Assembly (NCBI GenBank): GCA_023333565.1
Contig: JAJKFH010001538.1
Coordinates: 919,001-983,000, forward strand
DNA length: 64,000 bases
Direction of reading: 5' to 3'
From: Puffinus mauretanicus
Taxonomy: Eukaryota; Chordata; Aves; Procellariiformes; Procellariidae
Shown here: piece by piece, positions 49,601-64,000 of the stretch
Layout: each line of letters begins with the position of its first letter
How positions within the stretch are numbered: the stretch's first letter is position 1
The notes under the pieces: model-generated
The model's database searches: none
What the model saw: the letters and a program-made list of their open reading frames with translations, nothing else
Told to the model about the DNA's origin: nothing
Program-made: the position numbers and the translations under genes

Positions 49601-52600
49601 TGCTGATATTTCCCACCGTTCAACAGTCTGTCTTTCCTACTTTGTCATTGAAGTGTAGCGGGTACATATGAGTCTTTACTTCGAGAGTTGAATCGCAATC
49701 TGTGATCAGGCAGTGATGTGAGAAATGAAAGTGTGTTTGAAATATAGAAACCAAATAAATATGAGGAGAACAGAGCAGGTGTTTTGTTGCTCTTCTAGCT
49801 GCATACAGCGTGTAGATACCGAGGTAGTAGGCACCTACCCATAGATAGACATGTACTCATAGATAAATGTACAACCACCCTGAAGCCATATAAGGCAATG
49901 TTAGTGTAACTGGTCCTCCAGCATCAGAAAATCTGGAAACAAGTTGTGATAGCTTTATTCACCCTAGCAGGCAGTTGTATTCAGTGCTTTTTTCCTCTTG
50001 TGCTTTAAGGCTGCGTAGAACAGTCAGAAACGTAGAATGCACTTTCCTTAGCGTGATCCTGTTGCAAGTGTCTGTTTTTAAATGAATATTTAATATTAAT
50101 AGGGGTTGTCTGCAATATTTTTATATAAATTATGCTTCAAAATACTAAATGTATACTTCCATGTATGTCACCATCTATGCTAACATTACTATAAAAGCTC
50201 AATAGCTGGTCATATTTGTACACCTTTGTACATTCACATGTATTTTTTTTGTTTCTGCATTTAATTTAATTTCCAAAAGACGTTAAAGAGATTTCAGTGA
50301 TGGAAGTGCTTAAGTGGTTTTAATCAGGCTTTGATGTGCACAAATCATTAAAGCGAGTAGGATGAGGAGGTAAGAGTCCACAATTCTCTTTGTGTAGTTT
50401 GGCTGCAGAGCAACTAAGGGAGTATTTTTCCTATAGGGGAGGGTAAAATCAAACCAAAAAAAGCCACATCAAAATGGGAATTTAGTTTTTGTGTGATATT
50501 ATGTATTTTGTGGGCAGAGGAGTAACCAGAGTTTCTGGAAAAAAAATCAGAAATGTGCCGATCTCATTTTCCAGTGTTCCATTACTATTAGCATAAGCAT
50601 TTCCTTATTTAAAGATAATTTAAAAATTGGTTGGTCAAAGTCCAAATCTGAAACATTGAGCCATTAAGATGAAAATTTTAGAAAAATTGAATATGGTGAA
50701 ACGGGTTAAAGGACTTTATGGAGGAACACGTTGTAAATTTGATTTAGCAAGTTGTACTGTGTTTTGGCATAAATAAGAATAGTAACCTAATGGAAGTTGC
50801 TGTGATTGAAAAATGCTTGATTTTACAAAGATGTTTTAATATTATTTTATTCTTGTAACTTCAAGGGCCTTGAAGCATAAAGGTTGGCCAAGATGAGATA
50901 AAATGGACTGATATTTTTCCTCTCTCATGTCTTTTTTTGATGTGCTGGGTGGTCCTGTACGGAAAAGAGCTTACTGATAGTTTTGTTTGTGTGTTGTGAG
51001 TAGGTTTTTGTATATTTGGGCGGGTGGGGGGCTGGTGGTGGTGGGGTTTTCTGTTTGTTTGTTTGAAATTTACCATTAAACCTTCCAGTTCGCATGTGGT
51101 TTGTATGTCAGTGACTCCTGCTGGTATGTAGCTCCTGCGAGCCACGCTGGCTGTAGGCAGAAAGCAGTATGGCCGTGGTACCTGCTTGATATATTATTTT
51201 AAGTTGACTGGTGAAGTTTTGGAACCACTATATTGAATTTTGTCCTTATGATGCTGATAGGGTAAATTAACATCATATTAAAACGTTAATCTAACACGGT
51301 GAAAACTATGGTGTAGATAGGCTTTAGAAAACAAAGGGTGAAAAGGTTTTTCCTGGAGCAATGATGGCTTCTGCTGAAACATCTGCACCAATTATATTTA
51401 ATGAGGAAAAAATACAAGTAAGAAATTTGTACTGTGTCACCTTCTTAGCCAATAATTACTAGAAATATGTTTTATTAGGAGAGAGTTTTAACAAGTAGTC
51501 TTCAGCTTAAATTTGTTAATCACTAGTAACCTCCTAAAAGAGGACTTTTTTCCCCTTCATTTTTTCTCCAATTTCTTCTTTTTTAAGAAAAAATTTGCAT
51601 TCTTTTATAGCCACATGAAGCAAGATCCATGCCAAATTGACATTTAAAGATGTTTTCACCATGTCCTCTTCACGTACGTAGTAGGCCCAAACAGCTTGTG
51701 TTGATTTTTTTGTTTGTTTGGGTTTTTAAAAAAAAAAATTGCCATTTGCTCTGCCGATGCAGAGAAGCAGCGCAGTGTGCGTGGGGGCACGGGCACGGCG
51801 AGGGGAGCACCGGTGACTGCAGGGATTGCGTGCGCTGCGTGGCACTCCTCCTGCTCTCTGTACTCGGCACGCGCCAGCATGTATTTATTCAGAGGAATGT
51901 TAAAATACATTCAATCATGATTTACTGACAGACTGAAAAACTGAAGATGGTAAAGAATGGGTGTGGTACAATCTTGTTTTCTATTTAAGAGAAGATGAGT
52001 ACAAAATTTGGATCTCATTGGCTGGTATAATGGGGTGATTTCTTGCTAGCAGGAGTGTACTTTGTATTTATACAATGTATTTTAATCCATTATACAACTT
52101 AATATTTTTAAAATTATTATGTGTAAGTAAATAGTGAATCATACCTTAAAAAAATTAATCTTAGCTTGTACTTAATAGAATTCAGCTAATTCAGCCAACA
52201 ATGAGGAGTTGCCATCCGTGCCAGGTGCCTAAGAAAGGCAACAAAACTGTTTAATTGAAGTTTGTCCACCATATCCCTGGAAGCTTTAGCAATGAGAAGC
52301 ATTTCTTGCCATGTAATTTCTGTAGCACTTGAAAGCAGTTTTATCTGTTAACAGAGATGTTATCAGGTTTAAGCTTTGTAACAAACTGAAATGCTGAACT
52401 GAACTGGCCTATTGCATTAGGTGTTTTGAAATTCAACTGAATTTTGACAAGACTTTTGCAAGATTGCTTGTATTTTTCTTTAACTTCATATGAGAAAAAG
52501 CTTAACTTCTTTCTCTAGTGGCAAGATTCATTGAGTCTCACTGACTTTAAATTATGTATTTTGTTATGATTCTATGTTTTGCAGTTTCATGTCTGTCAAG

Positions 52601-52680
52601 TCTTCTAGCTTACGGTTAAAAATACGTTAGGAAGAGCAGTTCAAAACCAGCTTGTACAACGCCTTTACTGGTTTATCAAA

Positions 52681-52737
52681 CGCAGAAGTTACATTTTTGG
52701 TCTGGGTAGACCAAAAACTGTTTACGTATCTTCTGCG
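52681..52737. repeat. Two-part hairpin in AFF4 intron 1
   Basis: Inner arms TTTTTGGTCT (52694-52703) and AGACCAAAAA (52708-52717) are perfect around GGGT, and ACA/TGT extend them with one bulged C. Outer arms CGCAGAAG (52681-52688) and CTTCTGCG (52730-52737) are also perfect. The whole forms a 57-base stem-loop with an uneven internal loop. Confidence 0.9.
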
Positions 52738-55700
52738 GAAGATACTTCATAATTATTATTGCTCATAATTATCACATCTCTGGTGTAACTGCGCGGTCCT
52801 CGGATGACAGCGGGTGGCACGTGAGCAGCGCTGGTGCTCTGCGGGGACGACCACAAAGGCACCGTTTGATTCCCGGCTGCCCTGCCTGGGACACAGCATC
52901 CCTGTAAACAGGGAGGAGCGCAAGGCATGTTCTGTCCGGGGTGTCTTTGGTGGCTCAGTCTCTTTTTGGTGCTTAAATCTGATAGACCTGTGAATAGCAT
53001 GACTTTTATTTTAAGGCCACATCTCACAGAAAAGTGTGAAAAAGCTGTAAGAACTTTGGGGGGAAAAAAAAACCCCAACTTAACGTCATTAGGGAAAAAA
53101 AGGTAATATAATTTTATTAAAAGGGTTTGTATAGCTAAATAAATGTTTATTGACTGTTTTCCTGAAGTAATTGATGCTGTACTAAATGTCTTGATACTCA
53201 GTGGCTGCTGCAATTTTAATGTTTTTCTCAATCTGCTTACAGGGATTATAAAATACAGGTGGCATTTAATAGGTAGGATGAAAGGTTAAAACTTTCCAAC
53301 TTTTTTAACTAGTGTTTGTTTGGAAGCACTGCACATCAAAGCTGTGGCTTTCCTGCTGAATTTCAGCTTACCTCTGTAGGTAGTTCTGGTCCCTTCCTCT
53401 TGCTTAAAATTTTTTTTTGCTTTGTGTGCAAATCTTAAATACGCCTCTTCTCTAGTGGTTTTTTCCAAAGTTTAACTAATATGCACTCTCATCATCTTAG
53501 TGTACTTAAATTTAAAAAGAAAGTTTTAAGTTATTAGAAAGTATCCCAGGTCTCAGAGCTGTCATGTCATTCATGTATTAATAGCAGTTTTTAGACAGGT
53601 AGCAGACAGAGATGAATTTGGTAAACGTTTTACACGCAAGTTAGGGTTGAAAACTGGGAATCAGAATTAAAATTTTTATTCTCTGTTTTCTGGTACTCAA
53701 AATTGTGGATTTTAAGAAGTCTATGAACCCTTCCAGTTTTCAAAATGCAAAGCAATCCTGGAAATACCATAACTGCCAACGGCACCCATTGATGTTATGT
53801 GAGTTCAGGCCGTCACTTTTGGAAAGATATTTACGTGCCCACATGCATGAACTCAGTTGGCTTTTTGATGCTTCCCCTCCACTCCCTTTGGTTGTTCTGG
53901 TGACAGTCTGGAAACATAATTCACTTTGTTGTGCTGCTTAGTCTTTCTGTGGCATACCTCGAGTGTTTTCCCGTGTTTCTGAAGAGAGTTAAATCACAAA
54001 ATGGTGAAGTTCCTTGATACTGGCTAGTCTGCCGAGATGCTCTCCAGCATCCTTCTGCTCATGTTTTGTCAGTCATAACCGCGCTGCTTGTCAACTGTTG
54101 CAGACAAAGCCACCTATGACACTGCGATGCAAAAAACTTCGGCAGTAATTTAATTAGACTTCTGTGGATTTTGTTTTTTTTTTTAATTTCTTTACTAGTT
54201 TTTTTGTTATTGTTTTGTTTTAAACAGGTTGCTTATTCCTACTCTCTAATGCTGATTGACTGTTTTGGGGGCCATGGAGTGTTCAAACTTACCTGTGTTT
54301 AAAAATAACCCTGCCCCCATAATACCTATTTTGAACCTGCACAGATTTCCCTAATTCAGCTTAAACAGCTCCAATAAATGGCTGTGCCAGCACAACCAGG
54401 AGAGTGGTGCAGGGCAGGAGCACAACACGGAGTGGGAGCTGCTTTGGGCGTCTGCCCTGGACCAGGGACTTGGAACCATACCCATGCTATACTCTCAAAT
54501 TTTAAAAATTGCCTTTTGGTTTAAGTACCAAGTAGAGCTGGGCACAGGATATATTAATAGACCCAAAATATTTTACTACTGATACTCGTGTTGTGAAGAT
54601 GCATCAAATAAAAGTTGTGTTTAGAAAATAAGCTGTGCTTGAAAGAGCAAGGGGAAGAGGCAGAGATGCTATCAGTATTTATACAGCATTGTCATGTGGA
54701 AGACACCTTACTCCTGCGAGCAGTTACAAAAAACCTAAGTGGTTTATAGAGTGGCAGAATTTATTATATCAAACCCTGATGTTCATTTTAGTATGTTATG
54801 CAGCAGAATGCGTGAACCTTGGTTACGATAGGAAGTCCAAGATAAATGTCTGGTGAAGCAGTGTAGACAAACGATCTTTCAATAAGGCTGGAGGAAATGG
54901 CAGTTAAACCTGGGTAATGTATGTGATTAACTTTTTCTCTCCTTGCTTTTTCTGTAGTTCTGTTAAGATGGGAGAAGGATGCGAACCTTGAAATGAATGT
55001 GATTTTTCCCTTTTGCTTTTTCACTCTTTTAGTTTAGATGGCACCTCATTAAAACATTGTCTACTGTTTCAAATCTTATTCAGAGCATATTTATCAGAGA
55101 ATTTCTGTGAAGTGAATCCTTTCTTAATCCTAATATTGTACGGTTTATAACACTCAAATGTAATGATGCCTTTTATGAAAGTAAATTAATGTGAGGAAGT
55201 CAGAGCTATAATAGCCAGATGAATGTTGGATGTCTGAATAACTATTGCTTAATAAAATTTAAACACCAATTGTCTTGGCTTCAAAGTTTAAACAGAAGAA
55301 CATGTAGGTACAGGAATTTGGTTATTAAGTTTCTGCCCAATTAAACTGCAGAATATTGTTGGGAAACAGTATTAGAATATGCTTTGGTTAGCCTGTGTGG
55401 ACATGAAAAGATTGCATGTAAAAATTTTGTGTTCATGATGCTCCATCTTTGCACTATGCAAATTATAGAACTTACCAGCGATGGAGAATTGAAAGGATGA
55501 GGAGAATGTTGGTGTTGGAGTGTGAGATTGAACTGGGTTGAAGTTTGCTGAGTTGAGATTTGCATGAGAAACAAATTTGTGTTCCCAGTGGATGGCAGAG
55601 CTCTGTTGAGTTCAGTCTGCACTGTAGTGCTTCTGGTTGAAATTCTGCTTTGCTCAACAGTAGAAATGAGCTTTACTTCCCTCTTCTGGCTCAGGTGCGG

Positions 55701-57271
55701 TTATTGATAACAAGAGTATGTTGAGGCTCCTCTGTCTTACCTGACTTGGTGTTGTAGTAGGTGCAGAAAATGACAATTGTAGTAGATTATGGCTTTGTTG
55801 TATCACAGCGCTCAATCTTAGAGATATTATTTTCCTTTGAGAGTCAGTAACGCCAGTGTTGGGTCATTCCTCTGTGCCATCCACATGTGCCTTTGCTTTG
55901 TGGCAGATAGAGGGACAGTTGATGGAGGAATGAACCATCCTCTGCTGTTTGCGTTCACCGAGAGAGGAGGAGAGAGCAGGGAGTTGTGCTGTCACTTCCT
56001 AGACTTCCCTATTTCTCTACCGTTTCTGAAGAGACAGGACAAAAAGGAGGGACTGAAGTTGATGTCTGGTGAGCAGCCTGGCTCTCTACAAAGAAAAAGA
56101 GCGGGGAACTTCGTTTCTGAGAGCCAGGCAGCTGTTGCCTCTTCCTGTCCATAAATGGGATAGAAGAAAGAAAAACAGGTAGAGCCGATAGCCTCAGGTC
56201 TACTTATTTTCAGAGGAGATAAGGACTATTTCTTTGGAACAGCTCTTCGGGTGGGAGCTACCAGCCTTGCAGAAAAGTCTGGGTGGTGCAGTGTAGTCCC
56301 TTTGTGGTTTTCTGTGCTGAACCAAGGATGACCTGCAATCATGGCTGTATGTTAGAGCTTGTCCTTGATAGTGACGCAAAATAAAATTGATGCCTTTATA
56401 AGGTTAATCAGGGAGAAGGGGGGATCAGACATTTTCACTACCCTGTAATACTTTTGCACAAAAATAGGACATTTTAAAGAACAGGTAGTTTTGGATCTCT
56501 TAAGATGCCTTTAGTAAATTACATCAAACCAGTCTTGCAAATTCTTCCTGGATGTAAACAATTTTAAGCTATTTTAGTAGTATGTTGTTGAAGTGGACTT
56601 AAAAGTTGGTTTTAAATGAGCTGTATTGCAGCTGAAGTTAGAAGTTTCCTCCTTAATTTGGCTTCTAAAATCCAGCTGCCTGGTGTTAAGTTTTACCTTA
56701 GTCAAAATGCAGTCCTTGCTTCTATGTGCTGAATCTCATGTATGATGAATAATATACCCATTTCTCATGGGAACTTGTTTAATGAGATGTTACGCTTATA
56801 GAGCCTCTTTAGTTGTAAAGGATCCCCAAGTCCTTTTTCAGTAGTTAGTGTTGAGTTACAAATCATCACTATGATTCTTAGATCCATTATTGCGGTCTGG
56901 TGACTTCTCAGGTAGAAGATGCTGATACTTGGGTAACCCAGTACAGCTTTGGGGAATGAAGGGGGGAATCTGGCAGATAAAACTAAAGAGCAGGATGCAA
57001 TTACTTGCATCGTCACTTGATTGAGACACTGGAATTAACAACGTGCTCTTCCAAAAAGTACTGTGAAATTTTTCTCGATTAACGGTGGTGAAGGATTTGT
57101 GCTCATTCGTCTGAGAAGCAGCGGCAAGTCCAGGCGTATAGTGCTTTCTTGGGGATTTCTGTGGTGTTTCGTAGCTGAGTAGGAAGGAGAAGTGCCGTGC
57201 CTGTAGCAAACTGCGAGCTCTGCCCTCCCTGGTAGTTCTCATCAAATATTAACCTGACCGAGGCCAACTTG

Positions 57272-57323
57272 GTGTTTTTTTTTGTTTTTTGTTTTTTTGG
57301 TGTTTTTTTTTTTTTTTTTTTTA
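57272..57323. repeat. T-rich low-complexity tract
   Basis: Nearly pure T with a few G, ending in an uninterrupted run of about 20 T. A poly-A run of about 22 bases follows at 58286-58307. Simple sequence. Confidence 0.9.
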
Positions 57324-60050
57324 AGATCTCTCTCACCCCACAGTACGTACAAAGGTGTTCACGTCCAGCTCTTGCAGCACTTTGTGATCACATTGTTGAA
57401 TGGGCAGAAGGAATCCCTCACTTGAAGGGTGGGATAGAAACATTTATGCTTATATTACAGAAATGAGAAACATTTATGTTTGTGTTAGTGGTGAATCACT
57501 GGTTTGTATTTGTAAAAAATTACTTTGTTAAAAAGTGGAATACTTCATCCTTTTGAAACATTGTTTTTTCCTGTTTCTTGACAAGTATGAATATTATTTG
57601 AATTCTCTGTAAACTCTTGTTCTTAGTTTTGTTCCTTATTTCAGTGTTATAAAACTCTGTGAAGACAACTTTGATGACTGTAGTGCTTCCGTGTTTGCTA
57701 CATGGTGACTGTCCTTTAAACTGAACCTGGAGAAGCATACTATTTTGTGCAAAACCGTGTCGTTTTAGTAGGAAGTTTTTTTTTTTCCCCTGCAGGTTGT
57801 TTTTTTTTTTTACCATAACATAGAAAGCTGGAAGTTAAAACTACGCATTCACTTTTATGTGATAAGTATTAAATAGTTCTTGGTGACACCAGAGCATGTT
57901 CCTGTTTTGTATGTTGGTGGGGTTTTTTCATTTTGTTGTTGTGGGGCAGTTATTTTTTAATTTCTCCCTTTTTTTAACAGCTCTTATGTAAGTGCATTTG
58001 TATTAAAAGCTGACAGAGTAGCATTTTAGGATTGTGTATGTGATTTTAGTGATGGGATTAGTAGCAATGCCATACTCGACGTACAAGTTGGGAGAAGCAC
58101 GCCATGCTGAATCCTTAGATGCGTCTTGTTCTTCATGGTACAAGTAAGAAAATACTTGAAATAAGTAACAGGTATCTTTGGGAGGGAGTTGGATGCAGCA
58201 TTAAGGCAGTTTCTGGTATTTTTAAATGCCTTCTGAAAACATATAATTCCTTATTACAAGCAGGATTTCCAGCTTTCTTTTTCTAAAAAAAAAAAAAAAA
58301 AAAAAAATTTGTTTGAGTTGTCTGTGCTTCGTGCAGCTGGGTGTGCCCTGCGTGAAGCCCTAGATATTGTGTGTTCTCTCTGAAGACTGTTTATCGTTCT
58401 GGCCAAATGTTGTCAAACAAAATTTGTGTTTCATCACAACCAATTAACCAGCAGTGGATAAATGAACTGTTTGATTTGTCTTGCTTATGAAACCAATTCA
58501 GATAGAAAAAACCCCTTGAGTTAAATGAGGATGTCTTGAAGGAAGTCAAGGTGTTGTAAACATGCTTTGAAGATCCACTAATGCCTGGTTGAAAAGTGGT
58601 GGTTTTGGATCACCTTTTGATGGGCTGCGCGTGGAGGGTTCCTCGGGCGGACCTTCGCCTTTGATGGTTTTGCCTTACGGTGTCTGGGAAGATGGAGCGA
58701 TGCTGCTGCTGGTGAGGGTGCTGGTGAACTTGTGCAAGGACAGGCTCATGGATGCCTGATGTGGTTCAAGAGGGTGAGAAATAGGGTGTTAGTCCCACGC
58801 CTGTACCCAGGGGTTGGCCAAGGTCCTCTTCCCTTTAACAGCGTTGCCAGTAAAACTTTGGCAATGTGGGTGTGTTGTTTTTTGTTTTTTTTTTAAACTG
58901 AAAGTGTGGTCCAAAAGCCCCACACCTGGGATCTGTCCCCCTGCCCCAGAGCTGAGGGAGCGGGAGGTGGGAAGCAGGAGAAGGCTGCAGCAGGCGGGCA
59001 GGGCAGCAGCAACGCTGCAATTTCGTAACGCGAGTTATAAAGTCCAGGATGATGATTGCTTGAGTGAACTCTAGCCAAAGCCATGCCCTTTTTGGATTAA
59101 GGATGAACAGAAATACCAAATAGGATTTAGTAAGATGTTGGAACGATAAGTGAAAATTGTGTTTCTGGTATGGGTGATTTGAATGACACTTGACTAGTTC
59201 ATTTGCTCAGTACATCTAGATCAGCAGTTCACAGTGGGTTAAAGAATACGCACAAGTGAATGTTGTGTCAGAAGTTTCTGTGGACTTCCTGCTGAATTTC
59301 CTTCTTTCTTTCAACTCTTTGTGTTGAGCTGGAGAAAAGGCAGGAGATTTGAACAGTCAGTTGTGTAGTGAAGTCACGTACTAAATGGACTGTGCAGAGT
59401 ACAGCGTGGCTAACTGCAAAAATAATGACTCAAACCTTACAGAATTAGACTGTCTAAAAATGGAAATACTATGCTGTGCTTTAGGCCTGTTTTCTAATTC
59501 CTTTTAATTTTTTAACTTTTCTTTCCCCAGATGTGGAAATTAAGATGACTTTGGTCCTTGCTGCGGGGGCATTAGTTTTGTCTCCCTTAGCCTGGCTCTG
59601 CTCCTCCTAGGAGGTCACACTTTCGCTCAGGCCTCCCGCGAAGAGGGAAAGGGAAATTATAGCAGGATCCTCTTGATAGCAGCAGGTACAGGTCAACAAG
59701 TTCTTCATCTTCCACTTCCAGGCCTGGTGTGCAGGGCGGGAGGAGCAGAGATGCTGTCCTCTTGCCCAGAGGGTGGGGTAGGGGTGGCAGGAGCTCGGCT
59801 GCACCAACCTGCTCCAGGCTCTTTTATCTTGTGGGAAAAGGTTTAAATCTGGGGAGCGGGTGTGGATGTGGGAGAGGGAGAAGCAGTTCTGCCTCCGTGC
59901 AGCTCTGGCTGCGTCTGCAGCGGTGGTGGGAGAGACGACGGGGCAGAGCTCCTTCCCACCGGTCAGCGATGAAACTGGGAGAGAGCGGAGCTTCTCATGC
60001 CAGCGTGAGACGGGGCTGGTGTTCGCTCTGACTTGGGGCAAAAAAAGCAG

Positions 60051-60110
60051 AGGACCAGGAAATCGTACATAAGTTTGATCAGGACCGGCAAATAGTACAT
60101 AACTTTGATC
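60051..60110. repeat. 30-base tandem duplication
   Basis: 60051-60080 and 60081-60110 differ at four of 30 positions (both start AGGACC and end TTTGATC). Two head-to-tail copies in AFF4 intron 1, directly after a GC-rich patch. Confidence 0.9.
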
Positions 60111-61401
60111 ACAGTAGTAGAATTTTGGACAGTGGGTTTTTAAAGTTCATTATAATTACAAGTGGTCTGAAAACTTAGTTTTTGCAATTTCCGTTATGCT
60201 GAAGTTAATTGCTAGCAATGTTGATTTAGAGGGTGTGCCTCAGTCTTCTGCTTTTCAAAGTACCTTTACTGCTTGCTTTTCCAGGACACAGGCAAATTTA
60301 TCTTCTGTAATGTTTCGTGGCTGTGGAGGATATGAATTTGACTGGGAAAAGTTGTCTGAAGTACAGAGTTAAGAAAGCCCCGCTAACTTCATTTATTTAC
60401 ACATTTAATGCTAGTGTGATTTTAATAGCTTAGTACACATTGTAGGCACTTAAAATATCTCTGAGTAGCGATTTAGAAGATTAGATAGAAACAAGTCTAA
60501 CTTGGATCACATTCAAATTATTGACTCTAATAAAAAGTTAAAAACCCCTAAACCCAATCCCCATACAGTCAAAATGACTACCCGTAAAGATATTTATGAT
60601 TTACTATACTACAAAAGACTGGGGAGGAGTGGTAAAAGATGTGATTAGCTGGTATATTTCTGATGACTAATTTTGCATTGACCTGACAGGTATAGCCAGA
60701 TCAACTCTGGTTTTGCTCCAGCTCTCATCTCAAGTGGATCTTTGCTATAATGTTCCTTTCATGTGACAGTGTTTGTACAAATGGTTTTTTCCTCAGTCCC
60801 ACAAGTAATAGTAAATGTTGATACAATTTTGGAAGATTATGCTTGTCTCTGTAAAAAATAGTAAAGGTCTTTAATTTTTAACCCTCTATTTGTAAAATGT
60901 AGAATTCTTAGTTAAGATTATAATCTTCTAAATGTATAGCTGTATATAATTCACAACATTAGTGTATTGATGTGAATGAACAACTCAAAGATAGGGGACT
61001 CCTCTTCTTTGCCTCACATTTTGCCTTTAATCGTAAAATGGCATAGATTCAAACTGTTCCAGTTGGCTTTAACTGATCAGTATCTATAATTAAATCTGAT
61101 ATTTTTCTCTGTTTAAATCCTACATGTATAAGAAATTGGGCTGCAGTCTGAAGAATAAGCTTTTGAAGCCTCAAACTTTTAGAACAAGTTTGCCATTAAT
61201 GTGAAAATCATCCAGGTAGTTTGCTTGCCACGTTCCAGTGTGCAGGTCTCTCTCTCGGTAGGCAGCCACTTGCAGTTACATGAATTCAGCTGATTACAGG
61301 ATAACTGGAGAAAAAAGTGATTTTTCACACATAATTTAAAAGTTATCATGTTCATAGGCTTGATACCAGCATCGAGTTGAATTATGCTAATGCTTTTACC
61401 T

Positions 61402-61429
61402 TGTTTACAATGCAAATGTTTACAATGCA
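61402..61429. repeat. 13-base direct repeat
   Basis: TGTTTACAATGCA at 61402-61414 and again at 61417-61429, two bases apart. Minor local duplication. Confidence 0.9.
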
Positions 61430-62647
61430 GGGAAATACAGCAAACCTGTCGCCTTAAAAAGGGTCAAAGATTTAAACTTACACTGTGGGTTTATTCTGGT
61501 TTTGGCATCCTCTTAGATTTCACTATATTCAGAGTAGTAGGCAAAATGAAGCCAAATCAGTATGAAATTACAGTAATAGGCTAAAATGTTATTAAGGTGA
61601 AAAGACTAATATTTTAAAAACTGAGTGATAGGTTGAAGTCTTCTTGTTTAGAATGGAATAGCTGGTTTTGCATAGCTTGCAAAGTAATGCTGTAGCAATT
61701 TTTTTTTTTTTTTTAAATAATCAGGCAGCTGTCTAAAAACATGAAATAATGATTTTCTGAGCAGATGACATTTTCATTTTAGCCTGCAAATTATGTGGAA
61801 GAATATCTATTTCTTTCCTGGAAGCACCTACCATGCTTTTTGCAGATCAGCAAGGCATATTTATAAATCTCTTGATATGAAGTATAGCACATGTTAAAAG
61901 AGTTAGTACCACCTTATTTATAATCTTATTTTGTTTACTTCTTCAAGTCCCAATGCTTTATCAAGCTTAAAGGGAATCTGTTCCAGCTTTTTTTTTGTGT
62001 GTTGCAGCAGTTTGACGTATTTCTGTTAACTCAAGCAGCAAGACCAAACTGCAAAGTAAAATTTGTGAGAGGGGAGATTGGCAGTTTTTTAATCTGCATT
62101 TTTCCAGTAGGAGAGCACTGTATGGTCTAAGGCACAAGGTGCAATATTGCCAGAACTTCACTGAAATTACTGCTTTGAGTAGAAATGTCTTTTGGGAGTC
62201 AGGGAGGAAGGGAGACCTGGAAACAACATCAAAGCTTGAGGTTAGAGTATGTTGGTGAATGGGTACCAATAAAGATATGTCAGCAGCAAAAATAAAACCA
62301 AATCTACAGTAGAAGTCAGGCTCTGAATGGTTGGGGGAATAAGAAAGTAAAATTGCAGAATGTTTGGGGGATGTGGAGGAGAAAAAGGATTTTAGAAATG
62401 AATGGGAGATGTACAGCGTGGATTAAAATAGCTAAATGATTCAAGCAGGTGAAGTGGTTTGAAATAGTTACTTGCCTGAGGACTTTGTGGATTTTTTTTT
62501 TGGTTTTTTTATCACTGCATAAACTTTCCCTGTTAGAAGCTAGCTGTAGATTGTGGGTTATAACTCTTCTAAGTGCGAGGTGTCTTAAATTGGACAAACA
62601 TCTTTTCAGTTTTGAGGAGTTACAGTCAGCAGGGGGTTCTTAACTGA

Positions 62648-64000
<1,353 letters not shown>

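Overview
This is a 64 kb piece of a vertebrate nuclear genome, almost certainly from a bird. Genes are split by GT-AG introns and start in CpG islands. A short 3'-end fragment of a CR1 LINE, the typical avian interspersed repeat, lies at about 28857-29015. The rest has very few repeats and is compact compared with mammals. The species cannot be read from the sequence. No operon, phage, CRISPR or tRNA/rRNA content was seen.

Three protein-coding genes are present, in the order and relative orientation known from human 5q31.1. (1) HSPA4, on the minus strand, fills 1 to about 14000. Twelve coding exons give residues 1-520 of this HSP110-family chaperone: the complete ATPase domain, the beta substrate-binding domain and the start of the acidic loop. 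The remaining exons lie beyond the left edge. (2) ZCCHC10, on the plus strand from 27981 to about 40640, is complete, with four coding exons and 170 aa: a CCHC zinc knuckle followed by a Ser/Asp/Glu-rich tail and a lysine C-terminus. (3) AFF4, on the plus strand, begins in the CpG island at 43690-44870. It has a non-coding first exon ending near 44355, an 18.4 kb first intron, and a first coding exon at 62746-62872 carrying residues 1-41 of this super elongation complex scaffold. The gene continues past the right edge.

HSPA4 and ZCCHC10 are head to head, about 14 kb apart, with separate CpG-island promoters. The 13 kb between them shows no convincing gene. ZCCHC10 and AFF4 are in tandem, with about 3 kb between the ZCCHC10 poly(A) signals and the AFF4 island. 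Each gene works alone: protein folding and nucleotide exchange (HSPA4), a putative nucleic-acid-binding nuclear protein (ZCCHC10), and transcription elongation (AFF4).

Exon borders were set by reading splice donors and acceptors with codon phase, and every HSPA4 and ZCCHC10 junction closes in frame. Beyond the genes, the notable items are promoter motifs: a TCTCGCGAGA element, an NRF1 site and a heat-shock-element-like site at HSPA4; a YY1 site over the ZCCHC10 start codon; and three CACGTG boxes, a CTCF-like site, a G-quadruplex motif and two upstream ORFs at AFF4. There are also several intronic hairpins and two short tandem duplications. I found no clearly new biological system. The hairpins and promoter clusters are the best candidates for follow-up.
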